The notes under the pieces were generated by a model that worked only from the letters and a program-made list of their open reading frames with translations, made no database searches and was not told where the DNA came from. The translations under genes were made by a program, and so were the position numbers. A stretch of 64,000 nt of DNA from Fodinibius salsisoli (GTDB lineage Bacteria > Bacteroidota > Rhodothermia > Balneolales > Balneolaceae). The stretch is from contig NZ_JAGGJA010000002.1 of NCBI RefSeq assembly GCF_026229185.1, forward strand, positions 248,001 through 312,000, read 5' to 3'. This document shows, one piece after another, positions 9,135-18,611 of the stretch (positions are counted from its first letter, which is position 1; every line of letters starts with the position of its first letter).

Positions 9135-9200
9135 ACCAGGTCAACTTTATTTCTTGAACTACTTCATATTTATTGTTTTTGAATTGTTGAATTTTTCTCT

Positions 9201-9214
9201 TGTCAATATTGACA
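9201..9214. promoter_or_regulatory. Candidate Crp/Fnr operator palindrome
   Basis: TGTCAATATTGACA is a perfect 14 bp palindrome (half site TGTCA, spacer ATAT). It starts 67 bp after the stop of the Crp/Fnr-type gene and ends 22 bp before the ATG of the next gene at 9237. Crp/Fnr proteins are known to bind two inverted 5 bp half sites, though FNR and CRP consensus sequences differ from this one. Its position suggests control of the 9237-9961 genes by the regulator just upstream. Confidence 0.5.
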
Positions 9215-9236
9215 GATAATTCAAAACTGATAAAAA

Positions 9237-9590
9237 ATGGACCCATCATTAAATAAAACCTTCTCAACAAAAAACGAGATGGTAAAAAAAGGGCAAATCG
9301 TAGAAGCCACAGAAAAGTTTTTCGCACCTAATGCTAAAACCATTGATTTTGATGGTACAATAACAAAGGACAAATCAGAAATGGTATCCAAGATGCAAGG
9401 TTTTGCAGGTGGTATTGCCAAAGTGAATGACATCACCCTGCATCACACTTCATTGAGTGGAGATGTTTCTTTTGCTGAATTTACGTTTGACTTTGATATG
9501 AAAGACGGAAGCAAAATTTTATGGCACGAGATTCTTCGAACCGTTTGGCAAAACGGCCAAATTATTGAGGAACAATACTTTAAAGCTTAA
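9237..9590 (+). CDS. SnoaL/NTF2-like small protein
   Basis: 117 residues with the alpha+beta cone pattern of SnoaL-like proteins: an N-terminal helix (KKGQIVEATEKFF), AKTIDFDGTITKDKSEMV, then strands LHHTSLSGDVSFAEFTFDFDM and HEILRTVWQNGQIIEEQYF. No signal peptide. Members are either ligand-binding or small isomerase-like enzymes; no catalytic residue can be assigned. It sits between the Crp/Fnr regulator and a small membrane protein and likely forms a transcript with the latter (gap 11 bp). Confidence 0.75.
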   Translation: MDPSLNKTFSTKNEMVKKGQIVEATEKFFAPNAKTIDFDGTITKDKSEMVSKMQGFAGGIAKVNDITLHHTSLSGDVSFAEFTFDFDMKDGSKILWHEILRTVWQNGQIIEEQYFKA

Positions 9591-9601
9591 ACTATTGAGA
9601 T

Positions 9602-9961
9602 ATGAAATTTGTAACCAAAAAAATACACTCCTATCTGGATTATCCGGTAGCTGTGGCACTCATGGCATTACCATTCGTACTGGGATTGGGAAATTCTAAC
9701 TCACTTGCCTTGCAACTATCGGTTGGAACAGGAATTGCAGCTCTTATTCTTACACTATTAACGGACCATCAATTGGGTGTTTACCGAATTATCCCTTACA
9801 AAGGACATTTATTTGCAGATACCCTTGTAGGCATTCTGTTTGTGATAACTCCTTTCGTGTTTTTGTTTGAAGGTTTGGATGCTTACTACTATTGGATAAT
9901 CGGTGCAACGGTTTTAGCAGTCGTAAGTTTGCATAAACCAGAAGTAGCAACTTCAAATTAA
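9602..9961 (+). CDS. Small four-helix membrane protein (SPW-repeat-like)
   Basis: 119 residues, mostly four hydrophobic spans: about 15-30, 38-55, 72-92 and 94-110. Two similar segments (ALPFVLGLGNS and ITPFVFLFEG) recall the S-P-W repeats of SPW proteins, without the Trp. Function unknown. It starts 11 bp after the SnoaL-like gene and shares its likely control by the upstream Crp/Fnr-type regulator. Confidence 0.6.
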   Translation: MKFVTKKIHSYLDYPVAVALMALPFVLGLGNSNSLALQLSVGTGIAALILTLLTDHQLGVYRIIPYKGHLFADTLVGILFVITPFVFLFEGLDAYYYWIIGATVLAVVSLHKPEVATSN

Positions 9962-10191
9962 TTTTCCTAGAGTTTAAAATATTACACCCTCAAAGGATTA
10001 TTCGTAATAATAGCAACGCTTTTTTATTTCAATGTCGATACCAGATATAAAGTTGACGTTATTGATTAGTCAATACCTTCGTGGATGCTGACATCCAGTT
10101 TACTATCGTATTGGTACCCCCGCCATCCGAGTAGTAAAGTTGAGCATGGTCATTACAATGATTGGTGCTGGTACCAACCAAACAGTACTCC

Positions 10192-11253
10192 TCAAAAAAG
10201 GTGAAGCTGTCCCTCTTCCGGACGTCTAAAATGTTTTGTAGAAAGTTTAATATCATGTTCATTGAGCCCCAGTTTTTTAGTTTGAATGGCAAACATTTTT
10301 CGGATTTGGTCTGAGAAAGCACCATCCCCGCTGAACCGTTTTCCAAACTCGCTAATATTCAGCTTTCCGTCACGCATATCTTTAATCCGGTTAAGGATCT
10401 TCTCTTTTCTGTCGGGGAAATATTGTTCAAGCCAATCCTGGAAAAGGTCTTTAACGCCATATGGAAGACGCACAATCGTATAGCCCGCATGCGAGGCGCC
10501 GGCCTCTTTGGCTGCTTTCAGGATGTCCGCACATTCATGATCGGTAAGGCCCGGAATAATCGGAGCAACGTTTACTCCTACTGAGATCCCGGCCTCAGAT
10601 AGTTTTTCTATGGCCCGGAGTCTTCTGTAAGGTTGAGAGGTTCGCGGCTCCATTACGCGGGCCAAATCCCTATCCAAAGTGGTAACCGATAATGTGACAT
10701 GGGCCGCATCATATTCGGCGAGCTCGCTAAGATGGTCGATATCGCGGGTAACCAAATAGTTCTTCGTGATAATTCCCACGGGATTCCGTGCTTCGGCAAA
10801 TACCTTCAGGCAGTTCCTGGTTATTTCAAGCTCTCGTTCCACGGGTTGAAAGGGATCCGTTACTCCGCTGAGCGTAATAGCGGTGGGCTTCCAACGCTTG
10901 CTCGCAAATTTTGAGCGTAGTTTTTCAGGAGCATCATATTTAACCATTATGCGTGACTCAAAATCAAGCCCGGCCGAAAAGCCCAGGTATTCATGAGTAG
11001 GCCGGGCATAACAATAGATACAACCATGTTCACAGCCCCGATAAGGATTTAATCCGTAAATAAAAGGGATATCCGGACTATCATTTTTTGATAGTATCTC
11101 CTTGGTATCATCACGAATAAGCTTGGTTTCCTGCGATGGTTTTTGGCCCGTTTCTTCATCCAAATCGTAGTCGAGGTAGTCATCCTCAAAACGGTTGGCA
11201 GGATTATCGGAAGCTCCCCTCCCCCGAATCGGATTGTGTTTGTTCTGTGACAT
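10192..11253 (-). CDS. PA0069-family radical SAM protein
   Basis: 353 residues. The N-terminus has GRGASDNPANRFE, then NPYRGCEHGCIYCYARPTHEY with the C-x3-C-x2-C cluster motif that binds a 4Fe-4S centre and SAM. TLSGVTDPFQPVERELEITR and TKNYLVTRDIDHL follow, as in spore photoproduct lyase-related PA0069 proteins. The reaction of this widespread family is unknown. It is divergent from nothing nearby and appears monocistronic. Confidence 0.9.
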   Translation of the reverse strand: MSQNKHNPIRGRGASDNPANRFEDDYLDYDLDEETGQKPSQETKLIRDDTKEILSKNDSPDIPFIYGLNPYRGCEHGCIYCYARPTHEYLGFSAGLDFESRIMVKYDAPEKLRSKFASKRWKPTAITLSGVTDPFQPVERELEITRNCLKVFAEARNPVGIITKNYLVTRDIDHLSELAEYDAAHVTLSVTTLDRDLARVMEPRTSQPYRRLRAIEKLSEAGISVGVNVAPIIPGLTDHECADILKAAKEAGASHAGYTIVRLPYGVKDLFQDWLEQYFPDRKEKILNRIKDMRDGKLNISEFGKRFSGDGAFSDQIRKMFAIQTKKLGLNEHDIKLSTKHFRRPEEGQLHLF

Positions 11254-11345
11254 ATCGATGGATTCAGGTCAAACTTTGTTGCTTCAATAATGTGAACAAA
11301 GTTCCTGACAACATAGTGTCATCTGACCTTGAAATATCTGCCAAA

Positions 11346-11379
11346 ATAAAAAGGGATCCAGAACTTAATCCGGATCCCT
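11346..11379 (-). terminator. Rho-independent terminator of the 11411-12214 lipoprotein gene
   Basis: Stem GGGATCC/GGATCCC (11353-11359 with 11372-11378), followed on the minus strand by TTTTTATTTT. It lies about 30 bp downstream of the lipoprotein stop. Confidence 0.75.
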
Positions 11380-11410
11380 CCTCTCTCTTAGCCTCTGGAC
11401 AAACTCAATA

Positions 11411-12214
11411 TTAGCTGCAGGTCGTATTCATAAGGTTAGCATCCCAGCATAGTTTACTTCCGTCTTCCATAACATAGCCGGTCTGGCTGTCAGTATTCCA
11501 GAAAACGGTATCTGTATCCGAGTTACCCGCCTCAGTAAACGTCATGGTATGATCGGCTCCATTTTGTTCATAGGTGAAGGTCACATCAAGAGCCCCATCG
11601 TCAAAGATTTCAGTGGTTAAAGTTCGTTCGGTATCACTTGTTGCATTCCACTCTGTAGAGGCTGCAGCTTCACCGCTTTGATCAAGTACATAAAATGTCC
11701 ATTCGCCTTCGGTTCCATCATCAGTGGTATTTCCTTCCATCACTTTATAGTTATCAAAACCGCCACCCTGGCCGTCATCAAATGAAATAAACATGGCCCA
11801 ATTAGTTGATCCTGCTTGCTGTTCTGCTGTAAAGCGCGTCGAAACACTTTGTCCTTCAGCAGAATAATTATATGACCATTCCCAGGTACCATCCTCAAAA
11901 TTGGCAGCTTCATTATACGCCGGATTCAAGTAACCCATATATATCTGCCCGAGAGAAGCAAAGAATGTTCCAAATATGGCTTTGAACCGTGCTGAAGAAT
12001 AAGCGGAATAATCATCATTTAATATCTGTCGGCCCTTTGTGCCCTGAGGGTTATTTTCTTCAAAGAAGGAAATGTCAGGCTGTGCTACCTCTGTTAAATC
12101 CGGAATTGTGGGCGGATCTCCTTCTGTCTCTGGGCCGGTACTATTGTCTCCACCGCAACCTGAAAGGCTTATAGTGAATAATAAAATTAAAAAAGCATAG
12201 CTTAGTTGTTTCAT
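11411..12214 (-). CDS. Lipoprotein of unknown function, paralogue A of three
   Basis: 267 residues. A type II signal (LLFTISLSGC) predicts a lipoprotein, followed by a Thr/Pro-rich linker with PPTIPDL. The domain has GTWEWSYNY, GEWTFYVL, FTEAG near the end and a C-terminal W-N-T-D-S-Q-T-G-Y then LCWDANLMNTTCS. The same landmarks recur in 15340-16155 and 16396-17214, so the three form a local paralogous family. The two C-terminal cysteines could form a disulfide. No known domain was recognised. Confidence 0.82.
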   Translation of the reverse strand: MKQLSYAFLILLFTISLSGCGGDNSTGPETEGDPPTIPDLTEVAQPDISFFEENNPQGTKGRQILNDDYSAYSSARFKAIFGTFFASLGQIYMGYLNPAYNEAANFEDGTWEWSYNYSAEGQSVSTRFTAEQQAGSTNWAMFISFDDGQGGGFDNYKVMEGNTTDDGTEGEWTFYVLDQSGEAAASTEWNATSDTERTLTTEIFDDGALDVTFTYEQNGADHTMTFTEAGNSDTDTVFWNTDSQTGYVMEDGSKLCWDANLMNTTCS

Positions 12215-12450
12215 AACGTCTCCTTATTTTGGTTAATGGGGTCTTCTATTAGTTAATACGTATCTACAGGATAAATCAGCTCAAAAAAATTTATCATTTT
12301 TTGGAAGCCCCTTCAGCACCAAAATCCTTACACTTTTTTGATACACCTCTCCCTACGTTAAGCTGTCCGATACTAAACCTGTGCCATTGATCAGAACCAA
12401 GATTTAAAAATCATACTGGTACCCTTACCTACCGAAAATCTTGCATAAGC

Positions 12451-13815
12451 CTACGCGCAATAAACCGTTTTAACATTGACAAATTCCCGGATGCCTACAT
12501 GGGAAAGCTCACGGCCAAAACCGGACTCTTTTATTCCACCGAAAGGCAGCCGCGGATCCGACTTCACAAAATCATTAACAAAACAACAGCCTGCCTCTAA
12601 TTCTTGGGCCGCAATACGTTCGGCATGGGTCACATCCTCAGAGAAAATAGCCGCCCCAAGCCCATAGTTTGTACTATTGGCAACGGTAATAGCATCCCTC
12701 TCATTTTCTACCGTAATTACCGAAGCCACGGGACCAAAAAGTTCCTCGTGGTAAGCTGGCATACCTTCTCCAACGTTCGTTAATATTGTGGCAGGATAAT
12801 AGGCTCCCTCCTGATCAGGGATCGCCCCTCCTAATACACAATTTGCACCGGCATCAATGCTTTTTTGTACTTGCTGATGAAGCTCATTGCGCAGGCTTTC
12901 ACGAGCCATAGGACCTATATCCGTTGACTCTTCAAACGGATCTCCAGCCTTTTTCTCTTCCATTTTGCTAATCACGGCCTCTAAAAAGGGGCGAAAGTTA
13001 TCTTCCACAACGATAAATCGTTTGGCAGCAATACAACTCTGCCCGCTGTTAATGAGACGCGAAGTGACACAGGTCTCAGCCGCTTTCTCAATGTCGGCAT
13101 CTGCCAGGATGATATATGGGTCACTGCCTCCCAGCTCGAGGACGGATTTTTTTAGTTCACTTCCAGCTGTTCCCGCAACAGCCTTGCCTGCACGGGTGCT
13201 TCCGGTTAACGTAACGGCTGCTATATCTTTATGCTTAATGAGCTTCTGTGCCTGCTCACTGCCTGCAATGACCGTTCGGAAAAGGTTTTCCGGAATACCA
13301 GCCTCATGCAATAATTCTTCAATAGCAAGCGCACAGCCCGTTACGTTGGAAGCATGTTTGAGAATAGCCGCATTGCCTGCCATCAGGGCCGGGGCAGCAA
13401 ACCTGAAGAGCTGCCAGAATGGAAAATTCCATGGCATGATAGCCAGTACCGTACCTAAGGGATTGTAGGTGATATAACTTTTCCGTGCATCGGATTCGAT
13501 AAGCTCATCATCGAGAAACTCTTCCCCGTTATCAGCATAGTAACGGCACACCCACGCACATTTTTCACTTTCGGATATCCCCTGTAGCAGTGGCTTTCCC
13601 ATCTCCTTAGCCATTAACTCCGCATATTCATCTTTATGCTCTTCCAGCCTATCTGCCACAGCCTGCAATAAGGATGCTCGTTCATCAAAAGGGCGTTTCT
13701 TCCATTTCTGCTGTGCCTCCCTGGCATTTTGGGCAATAGTATGTAATTCCTCTTCGCTCATTTCATCGTAAGATGCAATAACCTCTCCGGTAGCTGGATT
13801 GACGGATTCTTTCAT
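12451..13815 (-). CDS. NAD(P)-dependent succinate-semialdehyde dehydrogenase-type ALDH
   Basis: 454 residues. The start VNPATGEVIASYDEM and length match the short SSADH group (GabD1/YneI type). The nucleotide site shows MPWNFPFWQ and LTGSTRAGKAV; catalytic residues are Glu in LELGGSDPYI and Cys in NSGQSCIAAKR. It oxidises succinate semialdehyde or a similar aldehyde to the acid. A class III aminotransferase lies 3.5 kb upstream on the same strand; together they could serve 4-aminobutyrate breakdown, but this is only inference from proximity. Confidence 0.85.
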   Translation of the reverse strand: MKESVNPATGEVIASYDEMSEEELHTIAQNAREAQQKWKKRPFDERASLLQAVADRLEEHKDEYAELMAKEMGKPLLQGISESEKCAWVCRYYADNGEEFLDDELIESDARKSYITYNPLGTVLAIMPWNFPFWQLFRFAAPALMAGNAAILKHASNVTGCALAIEELLHEAGIPENLFRTVIAGSEQAQKLIKHKDIAAVTLTGSTRAGKAVAGTAGSELKKSVLELGGSDPYIILADADIEKAAETCVTSRLINSGQSCIAAKRFIVVEDNFRPFLEAVISKMEEKKAGDPFEESTDIGPMARESLRNELHQQVQKSIDAGANCVLGGAIPDQEGAYYPATILTNVGEGMPAYHEELFGPVASVITVENERDAITVANSTNYGLGAAIFSEDVTHAERIAAQELEAGCCFVNDFVKSDPRLPFGGIKESGFGRELSHVGIREFVNVKTVYCA

Positions 13816-13881
13816 GCCGTTTTTCTTTGATTAGCATTGACTTTTCTTAACCTAAAATAAATGCATCACATTCCCCAACAT

Positions 13882-13910
13882 ACAAAAAGGACTCGCCATC
13901 TTGCGAGCCC
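13882..13910 (-). terminator. Rho-independent terminator of the sugar dehydrogenase gene
   Basis: On the minus strand, GGGCTCGC pairs with GCGAGTCC (one G-T wobble) around a short loop, followed by TTTTTG. It lies about 35 bp beyond the stop at 13945. Confidence 0.65.
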
Positions 13911-13944
13911 TATATCCAAAAAATTGTTCTCAATTGATCCTATC

Positions 13945-15120
13945 CTACTCTGATGACAGCTTATATATATTTCCATCAAAAGCGCAGAGATATAGCTCAT
14001 TATCTGCATCCACTCCAAAGGAGGAAATAGCCACATTGGCATCCACGATTTCCGTATTTACCGGGTTGTCCATATCAGAGTAATCCAGTGCCCAAATGCG
14101 TCCCGATACATAATCGGCGTAAATATACAATCCCTGGAGCTCAGCGTGTGAGGGGCCGCGATACACAAATCCACCGGTTACGGATACATCACCCTGGCTG
14201 CGATCGTATTCCCATACCGGAGGTTCTAATCCCGACTGATTGCAGTTTTCTTTGGGGCTGAAGCAATGCTTCGCCTCCATCGTATTCCAACCATAGTTGC
14301 CTCCCTTTTTGACAATATCGATCTCCTCAAATCGATTTTGCCCGACATCCCCAGCCCACAGTCGGCCGTTCTCCGGATCAAAGCTAAATCGCCACACATT
14401 ACGCAAACCGTAGGCATAAATTTCCTCCCGATAACCCTGATCGTTATTTACAAAAGGATTATCGGATGGAATTCCGTACTTCTTTCCATCATCCGGGTTA
14501 TCTACATCAATACGGAGAATGTTAGACAGCAGCGTTTTCCTGTTTTGGCCGTGTCCGTGTGGATCTCCACCCGAACCACCATCACCCACAGCAATATAAA
14601 AATACCCATCAGGGCCGAATGCTACCCCTCCGCCATTGTGATTGCCATACGGCTGTTCATAAGAAAGCAACACCTGCTCCGAAGAGGCTACGGCTTTATC
14701 AGGATCGTCGGGAGCAACCTGAAAACGAGAAATATGGGTCTTGGAATCCGGCGTCGTATAATTAACATAAAAATAGCCGTTTTGCTGGTAGTCCGGATGG
14801 AATGCCAGCCCCAGTAATCCTTCCTCATTGCTTCGATCGTCTACTCGTTCTTCAATATCCAGAAAGGTTGTAACTTCCTGTACCTGTGGATCATTAGGGA
14901 AAACAGAGATAATACCTCGCTGCTCGACCACAAAAAGACGATTACTGCCGTCGCCCGGATCCTGCAGGTCAACAGGTCGTGTAAACTCCAGTTCAGGAAA
15001 AGCTTCTTCGATGTGATAGGCGTTATCAATAGCTGGATTGTCGGTGCTCTGATCCGAACTTTTATCCGCTGCAGAACAACCGGTTACAAACATGAAAAAG
15101 ATAAGAAATGTTAGATGCAT
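13945..15120 (-). CDS. PQQ-dependent sugar dehydrogenase-like lipoprotein
   Basis: 391 residues. A short lipoprotein signal ends in FMFVTGC. The six-bladed propeller of the GSDH/YliI family is indicated by RPVDLQDPGDGSNRLFVVEQ, GLLGLAFHPDYQQNGYFYV, HNGGGVAFGPDGYFYIAVGDGG and YGLRNVWRFSFDP. The active-site His is in the first H-N-G-G motif. Soluble members oxidise aldoses with PQQ; no PQQ synthesis genes are in the window, so the cofactor would have to come from elsewhere. Confidence 0.87.
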   Translation of the reverse strand: MHLTFLIFFMFVTGCSAADKSSDQSTDNPAIDNAYHIEEAFPELEFTRPVDLQDPGDGSNRLFVVEQRGIISVFPNDPQVQEVTTFLDIEERVDDRSNEEGLLGLAFHPDYQQNGYFYVNYTTPDSKTHISRFQVAPDDPDKAVASSEQVLLSYEQPYGNHNGGGVAFGPDGYFYIAVGDGGSGGDPHGHGQNRKTLLSNILRIDVDNPDDGKKYGIPSDNPFVNNDQGYREEIYAYGLRNVWRFSFDPENGRLWAGDVGQNRFEEIDIVKKGGNYGWNTMEAKHCFSPKENCNQSGLEPPVWEYDRSQGDVSVTGGFVYRGPSHAELQGLYIYADYVSGRIWALDYSDMDNPVNTEIVDANVAISSFGVDADNELYLCAFDGNIYKLSSE

Positions 15121-15339
15121 TAGTCCACTGGATTTAGTGATGAACGGTTACGCTGAGAAATGAATCTCAGCATTGAAAAAGCATGAAATAATGAAGATAG
15201 GAAAAACAACTATTTTTCCTAATTCTAAAGGCCCACTGGAGATGGTTAAATATACCAATCCCTGTTGCCATCTTTTAAACGTATAAGGGAGTATTATGCA
15301 CTACAATAATAGCCAGGCTACTGCAACAATATACCTTAC

Positions 15340-16155
15340 CTATTCACTGCAGCTAACATTTTCCAGTGTTTCATCCCAACAGGCTTTGTTCCCTTCATTT
15401 ACATCGGGAGTAATCAAATAGCCCGCACGGGTATCTACATTCCACTGGGTAATCGTAGTATCAGCAGTTCCGGCGTTAAGGTACTCAACCGTTTTTAAGG
15501 GTGCTTCAGTTGTATACTGGATGTAACTTCCCGGTGTCCCGTTTCCTGATATAATGTCTAATCTGATCTGGTTTGCCTCCTGCTCGTCAAATTCCCAGCT
15601 CAACTCTGCCAGTGGCGTATTATTACTCTCTGTACTGCTCAAGCTGTTAATAGTCCAGTTCCCCCTCTTGCCGTCTTGCCTCACCGTTCCGCTAAGAAAC
15701 AGTTTGTCATTCAAGGTGCTTGATTCGGAGCTCACGAAAAGGGACCAGCTCACAGTATTTGCCGTAATTCGCTGGCCAATGAGCCGAGCTTGATACTGGA
15801 TGCTATCCGCCGAGGTTTGATAACTCCACTCCCACTGCTGGTCGTCATTGAGTTCCGCCACCGTATCTTCAGCAGCTGATAAAAGGGCTCTTGGTTTTGC
15901 TAAATTGCTTTCAACAATTCCTTCCAAAGAACCTGCGCGATATACAGCCTGGATGTAATAGTCAATAGCTTGCGTTGTTGCTTTTTGAGGCTCTTCTGCT
16001 CCCAGGAGTGTCGAAAATTCAATTTCCAGGGACGAAATGGGGGGCAAAGCCGGGGGCTCTTGATTGACCGATGAAGCAGGATCATCGGAACAGGCGTTAA
16101 ATAATAAAACACTCAACAAAATAACTATGGGAAGTATTGAAAACCGCTTAAACAT
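15340..16155 (-). CDS. Lipoprotein of unknown function, paralogue B of three
   Basis: 271 residues, with the lipobox VLLFNAC followed by SDDPASS and the linker PPALPPISS. It shares QWEWSYQTSAD, GNWTINSL, LSWEFDE, W-N-V-D-T-R-A-G-Y and the C-terminal KACWDETLENVSCSE with the copy at 16396-17214, and more weakly with 11411-12214. The N-terminal part also shares an Ala/Leu-rich helix region (VESNLAKPRALL) with copy C. Probably surface- or periplasm-facing; function unknown. Confidence 0.82.
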   Translation of the reverse strand: MFKRFSILPIVILLSVLLFNACSDDPASSVNQEPPALPPISSLEIEFSTLLGAEEPQKATTQAIDYYIQAVYRAGSLEGIVESNLAKPRALLSAAEDTVAELNDDQQWEWSYQTSADSIQYQARLIGQRITANTVSWSLFVSSESSTLNDKLFLSGTVRQDGKRGNWTINSLSSTESNNTPLAELSWEFDEQEANQIRLDIISGNGTPGSYIQYTTEAPLKTVEYLNAGTADTTITQWNVDTRAGYLITPDVNEGNKACWDETLENVSCSE

Positions 16156-16395
16156 ATAGACTATTGGAGGATTAAATTAATTTATGAAAAAGAGCAATGG
16201 TAAAGGTTCGATATTAATACACCCAAAACTTTTTACCAGATGCCTTTGCAAAACTCGTCGGGTCCCGAATTCTCGGTATCGTCCGGAGAATGGTCTTAGG
16301 CACTATAAACTCGCCCGACCACACAATTAGTGTTCGGACGAGGAAGTATTTCATAGGCCCTGCCATGCATTAGAACTGATAAACAGGAGCTTATA

Positions 16396-17214
16396 TTATT
16401 CGGAGCAGGGGATATCTTCAAAATTCTCGTCCCAGCAAGCTTTATCTCCATTATTATAACCCGGAGCAGTAATAGAGCCGGCTTTGGTTTCAACATCCCA
16501 CTCTAATGTTGTTTCCTGATTTTTGCCGGCATCATAGTAAACGGCCGTCTTCGTAGTGCCCTCGAAAGTATAATCAATGTAATCACCCAAGTTATCATTA
16601 CGATCGGATACGACCTCAAGACGCAGACTTAAATCATTTTCGGCATTGGCAGCCCAAGTAATTTGAGAGACTTTTTCTCCTTTACCTTCGGCGTCTAGCA
16701 GGCTGTAATACGACCAACTACCCGTTGTGCCCTGAGCCATAGAAACACCACTGAAGAACAGCTCGTCTTCCAATCCTAAGTTGGAATTGGTGACATAAAA
16801 ATTCCAACTGGCATCTCCGGCCTGGTCGCGGGCGGCCGTCAGGCGTACACCATAGTCATTTTCTTCTTTTGACGTATTATATGCCCATTCCCATTCTCCA
16901 TTTTCATTATATTGAACATCCGATTCTGAGGCAGCCTTAAGAAAAGCCCGGGGAAGGGCCAGATTTATATCCACAATAGCTTTTAGCAGCCCCGCACGCA
17001 CTACAGCCTGACCAAAGTTATTCTTTGCTTGAACTGCAGTATTTGGGGCCTTGCTTTGAGCATCAAAATTTGAAAAATCCATGGCCATTGAAGTTTCCGG
17101 TGGTACGGCTGGTGGATTCCCTCCCGTAGAATTTGTAGAACTATCACTGCATGAGCTGATAACCATCATTACTGCCAAAAGAGCGATTGAAAAAGTAGCA
17201 AATTGTCTTAGCAT
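16396..17214 (-). CDS. Lipoprotein of unknown function, paralogue C of three
   Basis: 272 residues, lipobox MMVISSC, linker with PPAVPPETS. The conserved landmarks are VDINLALPRAFL, EWEWAYNTS, GSWSYYSL, a W-D-V-E-T-K-A-G-S motif and KACWDENFEDIPCSE at the end. It is the closest relative of 15340-16155, 240 bp away. Tandem duplication is the simplest explanation for the B/C pair. Confidence 0.82.
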   Translation of the reverse strand: MLRQFATFSIALLAVMMVISSCSDSSTNSTGGNPPAVPPETSMAMDFSNFDAQSKAPNTAVQAKNNFGQAVVRAGLLKAIVDINLALPRAFLKAASESDVQYNENGEWEWAYNTSKEENDYGVRLTAARDQAGDASWNFYVTNSNLGLEDELFFSGVSMAQGTTGSWSYYSLLDAEGKGEKVSQITWAANAENDLSLRLEVVSDRNDNLGDYIDYTFEGTTKTAVYYDAGKNQETTLEWDVETKAGSITAPGYNNGDKACWDENFEDIPCSE

Positions 17215-17280
17215 AGGAGGATCTATTGATTGCCGTTCATTCTGTTCATACTTTGATAAAACAGAAATGTTCTCAAAAAA

Positions 17281-18468
17281 TTATTTACTATACTTTTCAA
17301 CGCTGTTGTTAATCTCAGTCAGTGTTTGACGCAGGTGCTCTTCCTTTATGATAAGCGGTGGTGCCAGACGGACCAGTGTATTGGAATGAAGCGTCCATCC
17401 CAAAATAATGCCTTTCTCCAGGCAGTCTTCAACGACCTGGCGGGTTAACTCTCGATCTCTGAGCTCCATCCCCAGCATAGCTCCCCGCCCTCGAATCTCA
17501 ACAATACCATCAGAAACTAACACCTCACGAACCGTCTGCTCAATACTCTTTGCAGATGTTCCAAAATCTCCATCCAGCAAGGTACGAAGCGTGGCGTGGG
17601 CAGCGGCACAAGAAACAGGATGCCCTCCAAATGTTGTTACATGATTTAAGGGCGGATCATGTTTAAATGATTCAAAGATATCAGAAGACGAAGCAAAGGC
17701 GCCCATAGGCATTCCCCCTGCCATGGCTTTGGCCAGGCACAGTATATCCGGAACAACATCATAATACTGGAAGGCAAAAAGAGTGCCTGTACGGTAGAAA
17801 CCGGTCTGAATTTCATCAAAAATCAGTAGTGCCTCTACTTCATTACAACGCTCACGCAACCGTTGCAGCCATTGCCTGTTAGCCGGAATAATGCCCCCCT
17901 CTCCCTGGATGGGCTCCATGATAACAGCTGCCGTTTCACTATCGATGAGAGAAAGAGCTTTGGGGTCATTAAAATTTCCAAAATGGATATTAGGCAGCAG
18001 TGGCTTATAGGGGTCGCGATAGACATCACGGCCGGTAACGCTAAGCGAACCATGGGTATCACCGTGATAACCGTGATTAAAAGCCACAAACTTATGACGA
18101 CCTGTATGTTTTTTTGCCAATTTCAGGGCTCCTTCATTTGCTTCCGTACCGCTGTTTACGAAATATACCCGATCTAATGATGCGGGCAACTGGGCAGTCA
18201 ATAACCGGGCATAGGCCGACTGTGGTTCTTGAATAAATTCGCCATAAACCATCACATGCAGATGACGATCCAGCTGTTGCTCAATGGCCTCAATAACCTT
18301 GGGATGGCGATGCCCCAGGCTACTCACTGCAATACCAGAAATAAAATCCGTATATCGCTTGCCATCTGTTGTGTAGATAAAAGGTCCCTCGGCCCGATCG
18401 ATTTCCAATCCCATAGGAGCGTCACTGGTTTGGGCTACATGCCGATAGAATGAAGAGGAATGTTCCAC
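17281..18468 (-). CDS. Class III PLP-dependent aminotransferase
   Basis: 395 residues. Fold type I aminotransferase features: YTDFISGIAVSSLGHRHP, FVNSGTEANEGALKLAKK, NHGYHGDTHGSLSVTG, LLIFDEIQTGFYRTG (PLP aspartate) and the Schiff-base Lys in LCLAKAMAGGMPMGAF. It belongs to the acetylornithine/4-aminobutyrate/ornithine aminotransferase group; the exact amine substrate cannot be told. No arginine genes are adjacent, so an argD role has no support from context. Confidence 0.87.
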   Translation of the reverse strand: MEHSSSFYRHVAQTSDAPMGLEIDRAEGPFIYTTDGKRYTDFISGIAVSSLGHRHPKVIEAIEQQLDRHLHVMVYGEFIQEPQSAYARLLTAQLPASLDRVYFVNSGTEANEGALKLAKKHTGRHKFVAFNHGYHGDTHGSLSVTGRDVYRDPYKPLLPNIHFGNFNDPKALSLIDSETAAVIMEPIQGEGGIIPANRQWLQRLRERCNEVEALLIFDEIQTGFYRTGTLFAFQYYDVVPDILCLAKAMAGGMPMGAFASSSDIFESFKHDPPLNHVTTFGGHPVSCAAAHATLRTLLDGDFGTSAKSIEQTVREVLVSDGIVEIRGRGAMLGMELRDRELTRQVVEDCLEKGIILGWTLHSNTLVRLAPPLIIKEEHLRQTLTEINNSVEKYSK

Positions 18469-18611
18469 TACTGAAGAAATATTTTTTAATGATTAACGGT
18501 AATAGGTATAATATAACGGAATGTACGCGTATCTTTTTAAGATAATCCTGTATTTAACATTCTATAATCTTAACTAACCAGCAATACGCTTCAACGAAAT
18601 TATTAGATTCT

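Noticed and set aside
10059-10346. Minus-strand frame of 95 codons after the radical SAM gene
   Set aside because: It overlaps the end of the radical SAM gene in another frame; composition is implausible and no homology was seen.
14266-14817. Plus-strand frame of 183 codons opposite the sugar dehydrogenase
   Set aside because: Antisense shadow of a clear gene with strong motifs.
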